From Asterias amurensis (taxonomy: Eukaryota > Echinodermata > Asteroidea > Forcipulatida > Asteriidae), in contig NC_092661.1 of the NCBI RefSeq assembly GCF_032118995.1, positions 15,199,006-15,263,005 on the forward strand: a stretch of DNA of 64,000 nt, read 5' to 3'. A program made the translations under genes and the position numbers. Positions 8,266-21,304 of the stretch are shown piece after piece. How positions within the stretch are numbered: position 1 is the stretch's first letter; every line of letters begins with the position of its first letter. A model generated the notes under the pieces. It saw only the letters and a list, made by a program, of their open reading frames with translations, ran no database searches and was not told the origin of the DNA.

Positions 8266-11200
8266 TGAATGTGATTTTGAGGCAAACTTGCTTAATAGTC
8301 TCTCATTCAAAGCTTGCTTGTAGCAGATGAGTTTTCCTGTCCGACTACCAGAACCTGCTTAGCAGATGAGCTTACCTGTCCCCCTACTGAAACTTGCTTA
8401 GCAGATGAGTTGACCTGCCCCCATACCAAAACTTGCTTTGCAGATCAATTTATTTGTCTCTCATCCAAAGCTTGCTTGTAGCAGATGAGTTTACCTGTCC
8501 GATTACCAGAACCTGCTTAGCAGATGAGTTTACCTGTTCCCCTACCAAGACTTGCTTCGCAGATGAGTTTACCTTCTCCTAGCCAACTTGCTTAAGAATG
8601 TATCTGCTTCTCAACCAAAATTTGCCTAGTAGATTAGTTTACATGTCTCCTTACCAAAGCTTGCTTAGCAGATGAGTTTACCTGTCCACCTACCCAAACT
8701 TGCTTAGCAGATCAAATTATCTGTCTCTTAACCAAAGGTTCCTTAGCAGATGGATTAACCTGTACGTCTACGAAAACTTGCTTAGCAGATTAGTTTATTT
8801 GTCTCTCATCCAAAGCTTGCTTAGCGGATGAGTTAACCTGTCTCCCAACCCAAGCTTGTTTGCAGATGAGGTTACCTGTCTCCAAAAAACAAGCTTGCTT
8901 AGTAGAGTGTTTACCTGTCCCCTACTCAAATTTGCTTAGCAGATGACTGTTTTATAGTTGAGCAATGATATCAATTGAATAGCACTATCTGTGGTTGTAC
9001 TCTCGACAATAGAAGCTACCACGGTGGCTGGGGCGATTGGGCATGTGGTTTCTCCTCCTGGCTGGCTGGATCTCTATTGTTAAGAGATTTGTTGTTGACA
9101 AAATATCTTTTGCACCACTTGGCTAGTACTTGCTTAACAGATAAGTTTACCTGTCCCCTTCCCAAATTTGTTTAGCAGATAATTGTATGCCACTCAACCA
9201 AAGTTTGCTAAGCAGATAAGTTTAACTGTCCCCAAACAAAAGCTTGCTTAGCAGATGATTTTTCTGTGTCCCAACCCAAGCTTGCTAAGCAGATGTTCAC
9301 CTGTCCCCAATTATAAGCTTGCTTAGCAGGTGAGTTTATCTGTCTCTTAACCAAAGCTTGCTTAGCAAATGTTATCTGTTTCACAACCCAAGCTTGCTAA
9401 GCAGATGTTCACCTGTCCCCAATTATAAGCTTGCTTAGCAGGTGAGTTTATCTGTCTCTTAACCAAAGATTGCTTAGCAAATGTTATCTGTTTCCCAACC
9501 AAAGCTTGCTAAGCAGATGTTCACCTGTCCCCAATTATAAGCTTGCTTAGTAGGTGAGTTTATCTGTCTCTTAACCAAAGCTTGCTTAGCAAATGTTATC
9601 TGTTTCCCAACCCAAGCTTGCGTAGCAGATGTTCACCTGTCCCCAAACATAAGCTTGCTTAGCAAATGAGCTTACCTGTCCCCTACCTCAATTTGCATAG
9701 CAGATGACTTAATCTGTTTTATAGTTGAGCTTAACAAAAGAAGCAACTGAATAGTGCTAACCCATATGTCCTTTCTTCTTCTGGCTGGCTGGATCTCCCT
9801 ATTGTTAAGAGATTACTTGTTGACAAAATATCTTTTGTACCACTAGGGTAGTACTTGCTTAGCAGATGAGTCAATCTGTCCCCCTATCCAAACTTGCTTA
9901 GCTGCTGACTTGTTCAGCTTAATAGTTGAGTTTTATAAAAAGAAGCGATTGAATAGCGCTAATCTGTGGTAGTGCTCTTGACAATAGAAGCTACCACAGT
10001 GGCTGCAGAGATTGGACATGTGGATCTCTCTATTGTTAAAGACACTAGACACTATTGGTAATTGTCAAACTAGTCTTCACAGTCGTAACCTGCTTAGCAG
10101 ATGTGTTTATCCGTCTCTCAACCAAAGCTTGCTTAGCAGATGAGTTTACCTGCCCCCTACCGAAACTTGCTTTGCAGATCAATTTAATTGTCTCTCATCC
10201 AAAGCTTGCTTGTAGCAGATGAGTTTACCTGTCCGATTACCAGAACCTGCTTAGCAGATGAGTTTACCTGTTCCCCTACCAAGACTTGCTTCGCAGATGA
10301 GTTTACCTTCTCCTAGTTGCTTAATAGTGTATCTGCTTCTCAACCAAAGTTTGCCTAGTAGATAAGTTTACATGTCTCCTTACCCAAGCTTGCTTAGCAG
10401 ATGAGTTAACCTGTCCACCTACCCAAACTTGCTTAGCAGATCAAATTATCTGTCTCTTAACCAAAGGTTCCTTAGCAGATGGATTAACCTGTCCGTCTAC
10501 CAAAACTTGCTTAGCAGCCTAGTTTATTTGTCTCTCATCCAAAGCTTGCTTAGCGAATGAGTTAACCTGTCTCCCAACCCAAGCTTGTTTGCAGCTGAAT
10601 TTACCTGTCTCCAAAAAACAAGCTTGCTTAGCAGAGTGTTTACTTGTCCCCTACTCAAATTTGCTTAGCAGATGACTGTTTTATAGTTGAGCTTAACAAA
10701 AGGAATCAATTGAATAGCACTAATCTGTGGTTGTGCTCTCGACAATAGAAGCTAGCACAGTGCCTGGGGAGATTGGGCATGTGGTTTCTTCTCCTGACTG
10801 GGTGGATCTCTCTATTGTTAAGGGATTAGTTGTTGACAAAGATCTTTTGTACCACTAGGGTAGAACTTGCTTTGGGATGTGTTTATCTGTCTCTAAACAA
10901 CAGCTGGCTTAGCAGATTAGTTTACCTGTCCCCTTCCCGGATTTGTTTAGCAGATAATTGTATGCCACTCAACCAAAGTTTGCTAAGCAGATAAGTTTAC
11001 CTGTCCCCAAACAAAAGCTTGCTTAGCAGATGAGTTTTCTGTCTCCCAACCCAAGCTTCCTTAGCAGATGAGTTTACCTTTCCCCCACCCAAGCTTGCTT
11101 AGCAGATGAGTTTATCTGTCTCTTAAACCAGCTTGCTTGACAAATGTTATCTGTTTCCCAACCCAAGCTTGCTAAGCGGATGTTCACCTAACCCTAAACA

Positions 11201-11352
11201 TAAGCTTGCTTAGCAGATGAACATACCTTTCCCTACCTCATAAAATCTGTTTCATGGTTGAGCTTAACAAAAAAAGCAACTGAATAGTGCTTACCCATGG
11301 TGTAGCTGCAGGGACGATACACACTTCCTCGATCCCAGTATGTGTGTGTGAG

Positions 11353-11760
11353 TCAGTCGCAATTACAAGCTACATCGCACTGTGACTGTTGCATGAAAGG
11401 CAGACAAAGTCTATAAAATATAATGCCCGTAACATCAGCAGTGGCCTCGTCCAGTTGTGAGTTTACTGGCCCGCTGAGGCTAAAATCACTGGCCTCGGGC
11501 ATGTGGTCCAGTGTTAATTTCGAGCCTTGCCATTTCCACACACTGGCCAATTCCAAGGCATTGTAACCATGAAAACATTCCTGGGAAAGATTAACTTCAA
11601 GGTCTCCCAATTTTTGTTTCACATTTGTGCTGCTATTTTCTTGTGTTTGCAATGTTTTATACCATCAACCTCTCCCCATACCTCGTTACCAAGAAAGGTT
11701 TTATGCTAATAATTATTTTGAGTATCGGTAGTTACCAATAGTGTAGTAATTTTCAATGAA
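11353..11760 (-). repeat. Chimeric segment, copy 2
   Basis: Minus strand is open for 99 codons, including KLGDLEVNLSQECFHGYNAL and VWKWQGSKLTLDHMPEASDF. It is nearly identical to the 16263 copy and fused to a family A element end at about 11650-11760. It sits inside the satellite, so it probably moves with the higher-order unit. Confidence 0.65.
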
Positions 11761-14700
11761 TGTGATTTTAAGGCAAACTTGCTTAATAGTTTCTCATCCA
11801 AAGGTTACTTGTAGCAGATGAGTTTACCTGTCCGACTACCGAAACCTGCTTAGCAGATGAGTTTATCTGTCTCTGAACCAAAGCTTGCTTGCCCCCTACC
11901 GAAACTTGCTTAGCAGATGAGTTTACCTGCCCCCCCTACCGAAACTTGTTTAGCAGATAAGTTTAATTGTCTCTCATCCAAAGCTTGCTTGTAGCAGATG
12001 AGTTTACCTGTCCGATTACCAGAATCTGCTTAGCAGATGAGTTTACCTGTTCCCCTACCAAGACTTGCTTCGCAGATGAGTTTACCTTCTCCTAGTTGCT
12101 TAATAGTGTATCTGCTTCTCAACCAAAGTTTGCCTAGTAGATAAGTTTACATGTCTCCTTGCCCAAGCTTGCTTAGCAGATGAGTTAACCTGTCCACCTA
12201 CCCAAACTTGCTTAGCAGATCAAATTATCTGTCTATTAACCAAAGGTTGCTTAGCAGATGAATTTACCTGTCCGTCTATCAAAACTTGCTTAGCAGATTA
12301 GTTTATTTGTCTCTCATCCAAAGCTTGCTTAGCGGATGAGTTAACCTGTCTCCCAACCTAAGCTTGTTTGCAGATGAGGTTACCTGTCTCCAAAAAACAA
12401 GCTTGCTGAGCAGAGTGTTTACCTGTCCCCTACTCAAATTTGCTTAGAGATGACTGTTTTATAGTTGAGCTTAAGTAAAGAATTAATTGAATAGCACTAA
12501 TCTGTGGTTGTGCTCTCGACAATAGAAGCTATCACAGTGGCTGGAGATTGGGCATGTGGTTTCTTCTCCTGGCTGGCTGGCTGGATCTCTCTGTTGTTAA
12601 GAGATTTGTTGTTGACAAAATATCTTTTGCACCACTAGGGTAGTACTTGCTCAACAGATAAGTTAATCTGTCAGTCATCCAAAGCTTGCTTAGCAGATTA
12701 GTTTACCTGTCCCCTTCCCAGATTTGTTTAGCAGATAATTGTATGCCACTCAACCAAAGTTTGCTCAGCAGATAAGTTTACCTGTCCCCAAACAAAAGCT
12801 TGCTTAGCAGATGAGTGTTCTGTGTCCCAACCCAAGCTTGCTTAGCAGATGAGTTACCTTTCCTCCTACCCAAGCTTGCTTAGCAGATAAGTTTATCTGT
12901 CTCTTAACCAAAGCTTGCTTAGCAAATGAGGTTATCTGTTTCCCAACCCAAGCTTGCTAAGCAGATGTTCACCTGTCCCCAATTATAAGCTTGCTTAGCA
13001 GATGAGTTTATCTGTCTCTTAACCAAGGCTTGCTTTTTATCTGTTTCCCAACCGAAGCTTGCTAAGCAGATGTTCACATGTCCCCAAACATAAGCTTGCT
13101 TAGCAAATGAGCTTACCTGTCCCCTACCTCAATTTGCATAGCAGATGACTTAATTGGTTTCATAGTTGAGCTTAACAAAAGAAGCAACTGAATAGTGCTA
13201 ACCCATGGTAGTGCTCTTGACAACATGTCCTTTCTTCTCCTGGCTGCCTGGATCTCCCTATTGTTAAGAGATTACTTGTTAACAAAATATCTTTTGTACC
13301 ACTAGGGTAGTACTTGCTTAGCAGATGAGTCTATCTGTCCCCCTATCCAAACTTGCTTAGCTGCTGACTTGTTCAGCTTAATAGTTGAGTTTTATCAAAA
13401 GAAGCAATTGAATAGCGCTAATCTGTGGTAGTGCTCTTGACAATAGAAGCTACCACAGTTGGCTGCAGAGATTGGGCATGTGGATCTCTCCATTGTTAAA
13501 GACACTAGACACTATTGGTAATTGTCAAACTAGTCTTCACAGTTGTTACCTGCATAGCAGATGAGTTTATCCATCTCTCAACCAAAGCTTCCTTAGCAAA
13601 TGAGTTTACCTGCCCCCCCTACCGAAACTTGCTTAGCAGATAAGTTTAATTGTCTCTCATCCAAAGCTTGCTTGTAGCAGATGAGTTTACCTGTCCGATT
13701 ACCAGAATCTGCTTAGCAGATGAGTTTACCTGTTCCCCTACCAAGACTTGCTTCGCAGATGAGTTTACCTTCTCCTAGTTGCTTAATAGTGTATCTGCTT
13801 CTCAACCAAAGTTTGCCTAGTAGATAAGTTTACATGTCTCCTTACCCAAGCTTGCTTAGCAGATGAATTAACCTGTCCACCTACCCAAACTTGCTTAGCA
13901 GATCAAATTATCTGTCTCTTAACCAAAGGTTGCTTAGCAGATGAATTTACCTGTCCGTCTACCAAAACTTGCTTAGCAGATTAGTTTATTTGTCTCTCAT
14001 CCAAAGCTTGCTTAGCGAATGAGTTAACCTGTCTCCCAACCCAAGCTCGTTTGCAGATAAGGTTACCTGTCTCCAAAAAACAAGCTTGCTTAGCAAAGTG
14101 TTAACCTGTCCCCTACTCAAATTTGCTTAGCAGATTACTGTTTTGTAGTTGAGCTTAACAAAAGAATCAAATGAATAGCACTAATCTGTGGTTGTGTTCT
14201 TGACAATAGAAGCTACCACAGTGGCTGGAGATTGGGCATGTGGTTTCTTCTCCTGGCTGGCTGGATCTCTCTACTGTTAAGAGATTTGTTGACAAAATAT
14301 CTTTTGCACCACTAGGGTAGTACTTGCTTAACAGATAAGTTTTTCTGTCTGTCATCCAAAGCTTGCTTAGCAGATTAGTTTACCTGTCCCCTTCCCAGAG
14401 TTGTTAAGCAGATAAGTGTATGCCACTCAACCAAAGTTTGCTTAGCAGATAAGTTTACCTGTCCCCAACCCAAGCTTGCTTAGCAGATAAGTTTATCTGT
14501 CTCTTAACCAAAGCTTGCTTGGCAAATGAGGTTATCTGTTTACCAACCCAAGCTTGCTAAGCAGATGTTCACCTGTCCCTAATTATAAGCTTGCTTAGCA
14601 GATGAGTTTATCTGTCCCCTACCTCAATTTGCATAGCAGATGACTTAATCTGTTTCATAGTTGAGCTTAACAATAGAAGCAACTGAATAGTGCTAACCCA

Positions 14701-14987
14701 TGGTAGTGCTCTTGACAACTTGTCATTTCTTCTCCTGGCTGGCTAGATCTCCCTATTTTTAAGAGATTACATGTACTTGTTAACAAAATATCATTTGTAC
14801 CACTAGGGTAGTACTCTTTTAGCAGATGAGTCCATCTGTCCCCCTATCCAAACTTGCTTAGCTGTTCAGCTTAATAGTTGAGCTTTACAAAAGAAGCAAT
14901 TGAATAGTGCTTATCTGTGGTAGTGCTCTTGACAATAGAAGCTACCACAGTTGGCTGCAGAGATTGGGCATGTGGATCTCTCTATTG

Positions 14988-15356
14988 TTAAAGACACTAG
15001 ACACTATTGGTAATTGTCAAACTAGTCTTCACAGTTGGTGTATCTCAACATATGCGTAAAATAACAAACCTGTCAAAATTTGAGCTCGATTAGTCATCGG
15101 AGTTGGGAAATAACTATGAACGAAAAAAACACCCTTGTCACACAAAGTTGTGTGCTTTCAGATGCTTGACTTCGAAACTTTAAATTCTAAACATGTGAGG
15201 TCTCAAAATCAAATTCGTGAAAAATTACTTCTTTCTCGAAAACTACGTCACTTGCAATGTTTTATACTATCAACCTCTCCCCATTACTTGTAATCAAGAA
15301 AGGTTTTATGATAACAACTATTTTGAGTAATAACCAATAGTGTCCACTGCCTTTAA
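14988..15356. mobile_element. Family A miniature element, complete copy inside the satellite
   Basis: TTAAAGACACTAGACACTAT at the left and AGTGTCCACTGCCTTTAA at the right, TTAA on both sides. Truncated versions that stop after CTAGTCTTCACAGTTG are at about 10036, 13497 and 18166, at the same place in the higher-order unit. Confidence 0.88.
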
Positions 15357-16262
15357 GAGATTCATTTTTGACAAACATGTTTTGTACCACGCACTAGGGT
15401 ACTACTTACTAAGCAGATGAGTTTATCTGTCTCCTGACTAAAAAGCTTGCTTAGAGGATAGTTAACCTGTCCCACTACTGCTGCTTAGCAGATGAGTTTA
15501 TCTTACTCTCAACCAAAACCTGCTTAGCAAATGAGTTTACCTGTCCCACTACATGTTCTGAAACCTGCTTAGCAGATGAGTTTATCTGACCCTCAACCAA
15601 ATTAAAGCTTGCTTAGCAGATGAGTTTCCCTGCCCCCTACCAAAACCTGCTTAGCAGATTATTTTACCTGTATCCCCCAACCAAAGCTTACTTAGCAGAT
15701 GACTTTTATAGTTGAGCTTAACACAAGAATCAATTGAATAGCACTAATTTGTGGTTGTGTTCTTGACAGTAGAAGCTACCAGAGTAGCTGGGGAGATTGG
15801 GCATGTGGTTTCTTCTCCTGGCTGGCTTGCTGGATCTCTCTGTTGTTAAGGGATTAGGTGTTGACAAAGATCTTTTGTACCACTTGGGTAAGACTTGCTT
15901 GGGGATGAGTTTATCTGTCTGTCATCCCAAGCTTGCTTAGCAGATTACTTTACCTGTGCCCTTCCCAGATTTGTTTAGCAGATAATTGTATGCCACTCAA
16001 CCAAAGTTTGCTAAGCAGATAAGTTTACCTGTCCCCAAACAAAATCTTGCTTAGCAGATGCATTTTCTGTCTCCCAACCCAAGCTTGATAAGCAGATGAG
16101 TTTACCTTTCCTCACCCAAGCTTACTTAGCAGATAAGTTTATCTGTCTCTTAACAAAAGCTTGCTTAGCAAATGAGGTTATCTGTTTCCCAACCCAAGCT
16201 TGCTAAGCAGATGTTCACCTTTCCCAAATTATAAGCTTGTTTAGCAGATGAGTTTATCTGAG

Positions 16263-16665
16263 TCAGTCGCAATTACAAGCTACATCGCACTGTGACTGTT
16301 GCATGAAAGGCAGACAAAGTTTATAAAATATAATGCCTGTAACATCAGCAGTGGCCTCGTCCAGTTGTGAGTTTACTGGCCCGCTGAGGCTAAAATCACT
16401 GGCCTCGGGCATGTGGTCCAGTGTTAATTTCGAGCCTTGCCATTTCCACACACTGGCCAATTCCAAGGCATTGTAACCATGAAAACATTCCTGGGAAAGA
16501 TTAACTTCAAGGTCTCCCAATTTTCGTTTCACACTTGTGCGGCTATTTTCTTGTGTTTACAATGTTTTATACCATCAACCTCTCCTCATAACTCGTTACC
16601 AAAAATGTTTTGAGCTAATAATTATTTTGAGTATCGGTAGTTACCAATAGTGTAGTAATTTTCAA
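16263..16665 (-). repeat. Chimeric segment, copy 3
   Basis: Minus strand open for 89 codons; differs from copy 2 by only a few residues (KRKLGDLEV versus KQKLGDLEV; FYKLC versus FYRLC). Family A element end at about 16560-16665. Its right side joins satellite units at GAGTTTATCTGAGTCAGTCG, where it replaced the normal unit. Confidence 0.65.
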
Positions 16666-19600
16666 TGAATGTGATTTTAAGGCAAACTTGCTAAATAGTC
16701 TCTCATTCAAAGCTTGCTTGTAGCAGATGAGTTTTCCTGTCCGACTACCAGAACCTGCTTAGCAGATGAGTTTACCTTCTCCTAGCCAAACTTGCTTTAT
16801 AGTGTATCTGCTTCTCAACCAAAGTTTGCCTAGTAGATAAGTTTACATGTCTCCTTACCCAAGCTTGCTAAGCAGATCAAATAATCTTTCTCTTAACCAA
16901 AGGTTGCTTTGCAGATGGATTTACCTGTCCGTCTACCAAAATTTGCTTAGCAGATTAGTTTATTTGTCTCTCATCCAAAGCTTGCTTAGCGGATGAGTTA
17001 ACCTGTCTCCCAACCCAAGCTTGTTTGCAGATGAGGTTACCTGTCTCCAAAAAAAAAAAAACAAGCTTGCTTAGCAGAGTGTTTACCTGTCCCCTACTCA
17101 AATTTGCTTAGCAGATGACTGTTTTATAGTTGAGCTTAACAAAAGAATCAATTGAATAGCACTAATCTGTGGTTGTGCTCTTGACAATAGAAGCTACCAC
17201 AGTGGCTAGGGAGATTGGGCATGTGGTTTCTTCTCCTTGCTGGCTGGCTGGATCTCTCTATTGTTAAGAGATTTGTTGTTGACAAAATATCTTTTGCACC
17301 ACTAGGGTAGTACTTGCTTAACAGTTACGTTTATCTGTCTGTCATCCAGAAGCTTGCTTAGCAGATTAGTTTACCTGTCCCCTTCCCAGATTTGTTTAGC
17401 AGATAATTGTATGCCACTCAACCAAAGTTTGCTAAGCAGATAAATTTACCTGTCCCCAAACAAAAGCTTGCTTAGCAGATGAGTTTTCTGTGTCCCAACC
17501 CAAGTTTGCTTAGCAGATGAGTTTACCTTTCCTCCTACCCAAGCTTGCTTAGCAGATAACTTTATCTATCTCTTAACCAAAGCTTGCTTAGCAAATGAGG
17601 TTATCTGTTTCCCAACCCAAGCTTGCTAAGCAGATGTTCACCTGTCCCCAATTATAAGCTTGCTTAGCAGATGAGTTTATCTGTCTCTTAACCAAAGCTT
17701 GCTTAGCAAATGTTATCTGTTTCCCAACCCAAGCTTGCTAAGCAGATGTTCACCTGTCCCCAAACATAAGCTTGCTTAGCAGATGAACTTACCTGTCCCC
17801 TACCTCAATTTGCATAGCAGATGACTTAATCTGTTTCATAGTTGAGTTTAACAAAAGAAGCAACTGAATAGTGCTAACCCATGGTAGTGCTCTTGACAAC
17901 GTGTCATTTCTTCTCCTGGCTGCCTGGATCTCCCTATTGTTAAGAGATTACTTGTTAACAAAATATCTTTTGTACCACTAGGGTAGTACTTGCTTAGCAG
18001 ATGAGTCTATCTGTCCCCCTATCCAAACTTGCTTAGCTGCTGACTTGTTCAGTTGAGTTTTAACAAAAGAAGCAATTGAATAGCGCTAATCTGTGGTAGT
18101 GCTCTTGACAATAGAAGCTACCACAGTGGCTGCAGAGATTGGGCATGTGGATCTCTCCATTGTTAAAGACACTAGACACTATTGGTAATTGTCAAACTAG
18201 TCTTCACAGTTGTAACCTGCTTAGCAGATGACTTTATCCGTCTCTCAACCAAAGCTTGCTTAGCAGATGAGTTTACCTGCCCCCTACCGAAACTTGCTTT
18301 GCAGATCAATTTATTTGTCTCTCATCCAAAGCTTGCTTGTAGCAGATGAGTTTACCTGTCCGATTACCAGAACCTGCTTAGCAGATGAGTTTACCTGTTC
18401 CCCTACCAAGACTTGCTTCGCAGATGAGTTTATATGTCTCTCATCCAAAGCTTGCTTAGCGGATGAGTTAACCTGTCTCCCAACCCAAGCTTGTTTGCAG
18501 ATGAGGTTACCTGTCTCCAAAAAAAAACAAGCTTGCTTAGCAGAGTGTTTACCTGTCCCCTACTCAAATTTGCTTAGCAGATGACTGTTTTATAGTTGAG
18601 CTTAACAAAAGAATCAATTGAATAGCACTAATCTGTGGTTGTGCTCTTGACAATAGAAGCTACCACAGTGGCTGGGGAGATTTGGCATGTGGTTTCTTCT
18701 CCTGGCTGGCTGGCTGGATCTCTCTATTGTTAAGAGATTTGTTGTTGACAAAATATCTTTTGCACCACTAGGGTAGTACTTGCTTAACAGATAAGTTTAT
18801 CTGTCTGTCATCCAAAGCTTGCCTAGCAGATTAGTTTACCTGTCCCCTTCCCAGATTTGTTTAGCAGATAATTGTATGCCACTCAACCAAAGTTTGCTAA
18901 GCAGATAAGTTTACCTGTCCCCAAACAAAAGCTTGCTTAGCAGATGAGTTTTCTGTGTCCCAACCCAAGCTTGCTTAGCAGATGAGTTTACCTTTCCCCC
19001 TACCCAAGCTTGCTTAGCAGATAAGTTTACCTGTCCCCAAACAAAAGCTTGCTTAGCAGATGAGTTTTCTGTCTCTTAACCCAAGCTTGCTTAGCAGATG
19101 AGTTTACCTTTCCCCCTACCCAAGCTTGCTTAGCAGATGAGTTTATCTGTCTCTTAACCAAAGCTTGCTTAGCAAATGAGGTTATCTGTTTCCCAACCCA
19201 AGCTTGCTAAGCAGATGTTCACCTGTCCCCAATTATAAGCTTGCTTAGCAGATGAGTTTATCTGTCTCTTAACCAAAGCTTGCTTAGCAAATGTTATCTG
19301 TTTCCCAACCCAAACTTGCTAAGCAGATGTTCACCTGTCCCCAAACATAAGCTTGCTTAGCAGACGAACTTACCTGTCCCCTACCTCAATTTGCATAGCA
19401 GATGACTTAATCTGTTTCATAATTGAGCTTAACAAAAGAAGCAACTGAATAGTGCTAACCCATGGTAGTGCTCTTGACAACATGTCATTTCTTCCCCTGG
19501 ATCTCCCTATTGTTAAGAGATTACTTGTTAACAAAATATCTGTTGTACCACTAGGGTAGTACTTGCTTAACAGATGAGTCTATCTGTTCCCCTATCCAAA

Positions 19601-19743
19601 CTTGCGTAGCTGCTGACTTGTTCAGCTTAATAGTTGAGTTTTATCAAAAGAAGCAATTGAATAGCGCTAATCTGTGGTAGTGCTCTTGACAATAGAAGCT
19701 ACTACAGTTGCTGTAGAGACTGGGCATGTGGATCTCTCTATTG

Positions 19744-20126
19744 TTAAAAACACTAGACACTATTGGTAATTGTCAAACTAGTCTTCACAGTTGGTGTATC
19801 TCAACATATGTGTAAAATAACAAACCTGTGAAAATTTGAGCTTGATTCGTCATTGGAGTTGCGAAAAAACTATGAACGAAAAAAACACCCTTGTCACACA
19901 AAGTTGTGTGCTTTCAGATGCTCGACATCGAGACTTTAAATTCTCAACTTTAAATTCTAAACTTGTGAGGTCTCAAAATCAAATTCGTGGAAAATTACTT
20001 CTTTCTCGAAAATTACGTCACTTGCAATGTTTTATACTATCAACCTCTCCCCATTACTTGGAATCAAGAAAGGTTTTATGATAATAATTATTTTGAGTAA
20101 TAGCCAATAGTGTCCACTGCCTTTAA
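19744..20126. mobile_element. Family A miniature element, second complete copy in the satellite
   Basis: TTAA-flanked inverse termini as in the 14988 copy. An internal duplication of ACTTTAAATTCT (19931-19960) distinguishes it. Confidence 0.88.
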
Positions 20127-20455
20127 GATATTCATTTTTGACAAATATATTTTGTACCACGCACTAGGGTACTACTTACTTGCTTAGCAGATGTCTCCTG
20201 ACCAAAGCTTGCTTAGAGGATAGTTAACCTGTCCCACTACTGAAACCTGCTTAGCATATGAGTTTATCCGACTCTCAACCGAAGCTTGCTTAGCAGATGA
20301 GTTTACCTGTCCCACTACTGAAACCTGCTTGGCAGATGAGTTTATATGACTCTCCACCAAAGCTTGCTTAGCAGATGATTTTACCTGCCCCCTACCAAAA
20401 CCTGCTTAGCAGATTAGTTTACCTGTCTCCCAACCAAAGCTTGCGTAGCAGATGA

Positions 20456-20912
20456 CCTGACACTCGTCCATGTCTACATGCAGTGAGAGAGAGGGGGTTG
20501 TTCTACAAACCCAAACAATTCATTGTCTTGGGATTCAGTAACAGGTTGTTGTCCGTCCATGATTCAATCTAAAAGGATTTGGGTGTTGTACTAGTAGGCC
20601 TGGATTACTGGGCAATGGGTACTCCAAATTCCACAACTTTCACGGACAGAGGGAGTGCGGATGATGTTGTATACAAATTGTTCTTTGGCATTTTCTTTTT
20701 TCTTGTCTGGTTTTTATTTTATGGAAGGTTGAATGTATGAGGACATGTTAGTCTTTTATTGCACACCACGCACATTCTTTTCTTTGATGCTGTGATGGAA
20801 TGTTAAGACAGTTTGACCAGTGTGGGGTAAGGCTACCACGAGTGAAGCTGGGTATGGTCAGTCTTTTAAAGGGGGTGTGAGGGCGGCTGCTTGAGGGGGG
20901 TCAGTGGTCTGT
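20456..20912 (-). repeat. Right arm of long inverted repeat bounding the satellite block
   Basis: Reverse complement of this stretch matches 6528-7024 from GTGTCAGG at the inner side to CACTGAC at the outer side. The satellite joins it at GCAGATGACCTGACACTCG (about 20450). Confidence 0.9.
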
Positions 20913-20985
20913 ACTTTTCATCTATCATTCAAAACCACAGTTGTATCATTGAATGGTCACACAGTAGAAGTGTTAATTATTTTTA

Positions 20986-21171
20986 TTAAAGCCATTGGAC
21001 CCTTTCGGTAAAGAAAAAACAAAAACATTTCACAGATTTACATATAATTTACAGGGTTTACAGAAGGTTGAGCCTAAATTTTCACAGGTTTGTTGTTTTA
21101 TATATAAGTTGTGATACACGAAGTATGGGACTTGGACAATACTGTTTACCGAAAGTGTATAATGGCTTTAA
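20986..21171. mobile_element. Family D miniature element, internally deleted copy
   Basis: TTAAAGCCATTGGACCCTTT ... TTTACCGAAAGTGTATAATGG then CTTTAA. It is half the length of the copy at 27279. Confidence 0.85.
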
Positions 21172-21304
21172 AGACAATATGCTTTCGTGCAACATTTGTT
21201 TTTATACAGAGTGAGACTCTGAGACAGAATTATTTTGTAAACATAACATTTAATGTACGACTTGAGTATAAAATCCAACATTTTGAGATTGTTTGTTGCA
21301 ATAA

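Larger units (their letters stand above)
8280..20455 (+). repeat. Large degenerate satellite: ~39-bp units in 1.4-1.8 kb higher-order units
   Basis: Core unit is close to CTTGCTTAGCAGATGAGTTT followed by ACCTGTCCCCCTACCAAAA, typically 37-40 bp, in one orientation throughout. Runs of units are separated by a recurring spacer (TAGTTGAGCTTAACAAAAGA ... ATTGTTAAGAGATT) at about 8947, 10675, 12465, 14145, 15700, 17120 and 18585; a shorter second spacer type begins near 9717, 13150, 14645, 17830 and 19405. This gives a higher-order period of about 1.4-1.8 kb. Two complete and several truncated family A elements and two more copies of the chimeric segment are embedded. Frames open over a few units only, so I see no gene. 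Confidence 0.93.

Noticed and set aside
18267-18584. 105-codon frame with 13-residue repeats (ADEFTCPxTKTCL) in the satellite
   Set aside because: A 39-bp unit is divisible by three, so a periodic frame is expected by chance. It breaks within a few units in every part of the array and has no gene context.
8300-20455. CRISPR-like array (regular short repeats)
   Set aside because: Repeats are degenerate, contiguous with no unique spacers, and the window is clearly an animal genome.
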